From: JBHJGM01 sp050331815
GTDB lineage: Bacteria > Verrucomicrobiota > Verrucomicrobiia > Opitutales > JBHJGM01
DNA length: 64,000 nucleotides
Reading direction: 5' to 3'
NCBI GenBank assembly: GCA_050331815.1
Contig: JBHJGM010000003.1
Location: 186,001 to 250,000, forward strand
Under the pieces are notes generated by a model. It saw nothing but the letters and a program-made list of their open reading frames with translations. It did no database searches and was not told where the DNA came from. Shown here piece after piece: positions 61,307 to 64,000 of this stretch (position 1 is the stretch's first letter; every line of letters begins with the position of its first letter). The translations under genes and the position numbers were made by a program.

Positions 61307-62773
61307 TCAATCCTGGTCCAATCCGATTACGGTAGGCATCGGACAGCGCGCGGATCGATAAATCGAAGCCAGGCGCGCCCGCATTTGAGCACCAAATTCG
61401 CGCGAACCCAGCAGGATGCTTTCAGGCCGCAGGGAGTTGGGCAGTGCGCTGGGCTCGTGAATGTACAGGCCGGAGTACGCACGCCCTTGCTGCAGTGGAT
61501 CCGCGTCCACAAAACCATCGATACTCAACCCCCCGGAGGCGCAGCGATCCGCCAGCGAGCGCCCAAAATTACCGGCCCCGTAGATAAAGGTAGGCGTTTC
61601 TGGCGAGACGGTGAGGACGCGCTGCAACAACGTTTCTACCGCTGCTTCCTGCGGGGAAAGCTCCGGGATTTGAAAGGCCTTGGGCAACGGCTGCGCAAAA
61701 CAGGCGCTGGCGATTCGCTGGAAAGCCTCACGATGGGCTGCCTCGCCGCGCTGAGATAAAATTCGCGCCCGGGCTGCCGTTTTCAGCCGCTCGAGTCTGG
61801 GGCGGTTGCGGTGAAGATCTGCAAGCACTTCGGCCATCGCTGTCGTATCGCCCTGGGGAACCAGACAGCCGGTTTCGTCCTCGATGACCACTTCATCCAC
61901 ACCCGAGTCGATTTTCATGACGACCGGGCACACACGTGCGGCCATGGCTTCGGCGAGGGCCAGAGGGTTGCCTTCGTAGGCCGAGGTCAACAGGCAGACA
62001 TCGGCCCGGGCCAAGTGTTCGGCAACCGCCTCTGGAGGCACGCGCCCGATGAAGCGTACGTGTCCCGATTCCAGCAAGCCGGCAGTGACAAAGGCCTGGG
62101 GCAAGCGGTGCTCCTCGGGTCCGGCCCCAACCACTTGCAGTGTGAAAGGTACGTCCATTGCTTTCAGGCGGTGCGCAACCTCCACCAGACGGCTGACCCG
62201 CTTCTGCGTTTCCTCCAGCCGCCCCACGTAAACCAGGCGCAGGGGCTGAGTTGAATCGAGGCCCGCGGCAGAGCTATGCGCGGACTCGGGCTGGGGGTAG
62301 GGCAGCGTGTGCAAGCGCCGGCGAGCTTCCGCGCTGAATTTCTGGGAAAGTCGTTCGGTCAGGTGCTCGCTGACGGCGATGATGCCCGCAAAGAGCGCTT
62401 CGTAATGTTTGAGGATGAGCCCGGTGTTGGGGTCGTCGTTGTGCGCAAAGCCCAGGAAGCGCACGCTTGGGTGGTCAGGGTGGGCCAGCAGCCAGAGCCG
62501 TGCCGCTTCGTGAGCGGTCTGGCCTGCGTTGGGCAGGATCAGCGCCGGCGTATCGGGGGCTTCGTTCACCCAGTTTTCGATGGCCTCGACGATTTTCTCC
62601 GGCTGGTGCGCCTGGCCTTCCGGCAGTCGACGGCAACGTGTATCCAAGGGCAACGCGGCGCCCCCCAGTTGCAGGATCTCGACCGTGGGAAACGTGCGAT
62701 GCAGCCAGCGCCCGTAGGTGGTGACCCCGCTGACTTGCCAATCGGCTTGGTCGATAAAAAGGGTACGCATCAA
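61307..62773 (-). CDS. GT4-type glycosyltransferase with C-terminal nucleotide-binding-like domain
   Basis: 488 residues. Residues 1-370 form a GT-B glycosyltransferase (LRLVYVGRLEETQKRVSRLV; VCLLTSAYEGNPLALAEAMA with the ExxxxxE-like donor motif). Residues about 385-488 add a Rossmann-like domain beginning FIYGAGNFGRSLADRC, resembling the nucleotide-binding domain found with sugar acyltransferases. Such a fusion is uncommon. It is the first gene of a two-gene glycosyltransferase unit and is divergent from the partial gene at 62863. Confidence 0.85.
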   Translation of the reverse strand: MMRTLFIDQADWQVSGVTTYGRWLHRTFPTVEILQLGGAALPLDTRCRRLPEGQAHQPEKIVEAIENWVNEAPDTPALILPNAGQTAHEAARLWLLAHPDHPSVRFLGFAHNDDPNTGLILKHYEALFAGIIAVSEHLTERLSQKFSAEARRRLHTLPYPQPESAHSSAAGLDSTQPLRLVYVGRLEETQKRVSRLVEVAHRLKAMDVPFTLQVVGAGPEEHRLPQAFVTAGLLESGHVRFIGRVPPEAVAEHLARADVCLLTSAYEGNPLALAEAMAARVCPVVMKIDSGVDEVVIEDETGCLVPQGDTTAMAEVLADLHRNRPRLERLKTAARARILSQRGEAAHREAFQRIASACFAQPLPKAFQIPELSPQEAAVETLLQRVLTVSPETPTFIYGAGNFGRSLADRCASGGLSIDGFVDADPLQQGRAYSGLYIHEPSALPNSLRPESILLGSREFGAQMRARLASIYRSARCPMPTVIGLDQD

Positions 62774-62862
62774 GGCGTCTACTCGGCGTTTTGCCGCAAC
62801 GATAAATAGCTCGCCGTTACGGGGTTACTTAACTGGTTGCCAGCGCCGACGATCAGGCGGGG

Positions 62863-64000
62863 GTGACGGTAGAGACCATCGCATCGCTGCCCGCAGCACA
62901 TACGCGACACTCTCCGGAGCCAGGTTGCCGTATCGACAAGGCGCGCATTTCGCCTGCCGCGTTTGCGGGCTTCCTGGCCTCTGGGTGTGGGGCTGCGCTG
63001 CGCCATCTTTTCTCCGAGCCTGCGCTAGTTTCTGAACAGCCGCTAAACGCTGCCATGCAGGAGGCCTGGGAAGCGCTGTTTGGCTGCCTGCCGCAATTTT
63101 CGCCCACCGATGCGCAAGGCCCCCGCGTGCTCAGCTTGGAGGCATTTGCCGCAGACGCGCCGACAGACCGGTGCGTACTCAGCCTGCTGGGCGCAAATCG
63201 GGAAGCGGCTGGACGCGCCCTGCTGCGTTGGGGTCCGCAGCCGCAAATCCATTTTCTGAGCGAATTCACGCCCGATGAATTGAGTACTTGCCTGACGGCG
63301 CCCTGGGCCGAGACGCTGCCCGCTCGCTGGCTCCGCATGGACGTGGATCTGCCCGGCGAAATCTGCGCACGAGGGCAACCCGCCGATACGCTCTGGCTGC
63401 ACGATACAGTAAACCCCAGGGCGCTGGAGCTGCTGTTTGAGACTCTGGATGCGTCTGGTGGAGATGGGCAGATCCCTTTGCGTGGACGATCACTTCGCCC
63501 GGAGGCAAACGCGCTCCACGAAGCCGCCCAAGGAATCGCCGCGGCCGAACGAGTGGTGATTGACTGTAAGCTTCCGGCTTTGGAGTTCTGGACCATCCGG
63601 GTCTGCGTGCAGTTGCAAAAGCCCTTTTTACTTCGGGAGGGACTGCAAGCATCGCCCACGCGCTACGCCGCTTTCGAACAAGGACCAGAGCTTTTGCAGC
63701 AGGATTGCCTGAAGCTGCGTGCCTTACTGGCGCGTTTGGAATCCAGTGACAGCGATTTCATGCGCATGTGTGGCGAGTCCGCTCCGTCGCCTGAAGCGAT
63801 CGAGCTTGGAGCGGACTTCGAAAAAGAGGTACCCATCGATTGGTTTTTGCGCCGGGCACGCCTGCGCAAGGAACTGCCCGGCAGCACGGTCCACTGGCTT
63901 TCCAACGCGTATACGCGGAGGCAACTGCTCGGTCTGGCGGCGGCCTCGACCACGTGGCGTCACTGGCTGTGCGAGCTCGAATTCACGATGGAGCGCTGCG
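62863..64000 (+). CDS. Unrecognised protein, N-terminal part (gene runs off the right edge)
   Basis: The plus strand is open from a GTG at 62863 (in-frame stop TAA at about 62829) to the window edge, 379 codons. A later start at the ATG of MQEAWEALFGC (63055) is possible. The product is Leu/Ala/Glu-rich, soluble and without a signal peptide (VLSLLGANREAAGRALLRWG; PALEFWTIRVCVQLQKPFLL; FEKEVPIDWFLRRARLRKEL). The opposite strand is also open, but reads as Ser/Arg/Cys-rich shadow. Divergent from the glycosyltransferases, so it may belong to the same surface-glycan locus. No family recognised. Confidence 0.6.
   Translation, partial: MTVETIASLPAAHTRHSPEPGCRIDKARISPAAFAGFLASGCGAALRHLFSEPALVSEQPLNAAMQEAWEALFGCLPQFSPTDAQGPRVLSLEAFAADAPTDRCVLSLLGANREAAGRALLRWGPQPQIHFLSEFTPDELSTCLTAPWAETLPARWLRMDVDLPGEICARGQPADTLWLHDTVNPRALELLFETLDASGGDGQIPLRGRSLRPEANALHEAAQGIAAAERVVIDCKLPALEFWTIRVCVQLQKPFLLREGLQASPTRYAAFEQGPELLQQDCLKLRALLARLESSDSDFMRMCGESAPSPEAIELGADFEKEVPIDWFLRRARLRKELPGSTVHWLSNAYTRRQLLGLAAASTTWRHWLCELEFTMERC

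Noticed and set aside
62853..63659. Minus-strand open frame of 268 codons at the right edge
   Set aside because: Ser/Arg/Cys-rich composition; the plus strand has a longer continuous frame with ordinary protein composition that runs off the window.
1..64000. CRISPR arrays, IS elements, prophage or integrase genes
   Set aside because: No regularly spaced repeats, transposase motifs, integrase tyrosine motifs or phage structural genes were seen in reading the window.

Overview
The window reads as a chromosomal stretch of a GC-rich, didermic, free-living polysaccharide degrader, most likely a verrucomicrobial bacterium of the Opitutae type. That placement is inference. It rests on several exported proteins with PEP-CTERM tails, LacI regulators scattered among glycoside hydrolases, secreted proteins ending in the verrucomicrobial 'STDLxxW' style domain, a eukaryotic-type (GSII) glutamine synthetase, few clear Shine-Dalgarno sites, and outer-membrane components (RND tripartite pump). 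No rRNA, phage, IS element or CRISPR array was seen. One tRNA (His) is present.

Layout. 0-7 kb: the start of an exported protein gene, a 24-bp perfect palindrome, an XRE-cupin regulator and a translationally coupled OMF-MFP-RND efflux operon. 7.3-14.2 kb: a PEP-CTERM/DNRLRE protein, a secreted esterase-like protein with a CBM9-like tail, and an MFS symporter carrying a roughly 400-residue soluble insertion coupled to a small membrane protein. 14.3-23.6 kb: a catabolic block whose enzymes lack signal peptides (GH3, GH43-like, GH140/DUF4038-like and an unrecognised alpha/alpha-barrel-like protein), with an AEC carrier and a LacI regulator. 23.9-32.2 kb: an exported PEP-CTERM protein next to a secreted GH49/GH28-like beta-helix enzyme that contains the same module, an acyltransferase-3/SGNH protein, a second LacI regulator and another PEP-CTERM protein.

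32.4-45.6 kb: molybdate ABC transporter modABC (read as modA-modB-modC on the minus strand), a decayed exported-protein gene, a PP2C phosphatase coupled to a very small kinase-like protein, GSII, tRNA-His, the ligase-associated DEXH helicase and PdeM nuclease, moaA, and a divergent PNPOx/flavin-2Fe-2S reductase pair. 45.8-49.8 kb: a 1,325-residue multidomain secreted glycosidase-like protein. 49.8-59.5 kb: housekeeping genes (sugar epimerase, dinB, DoxX, inositol-phosphatase-like, a thiG-thiH-thiS-apaG-MBL nuclease operon, purH). 59.7-64 kb: a tiny exported protein with a degenerate PEP-CTERM tail, two glycosyltransferases and the start of an unrecognised gene, probably the edge of a surface-polysaccharide locus.

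How it fits together: the secreted beta-helix enzyme, DUF5060 protein and esterase would open polysaccharides outside the cytoplasm. The MFS symporter would import oligomers, and the cytoplasmic GH3/GH43/GH140 group would finish them under LacI control. Molybdate uptake and MoaA supply molybdenum cofactor. The most unusual items are the module shared by the sortase-type protein and the beta-helix enzyme, the MFS insertion, the minimal kinase-phosphatase pair, and the unrecognised 773-residue catabolic protein.
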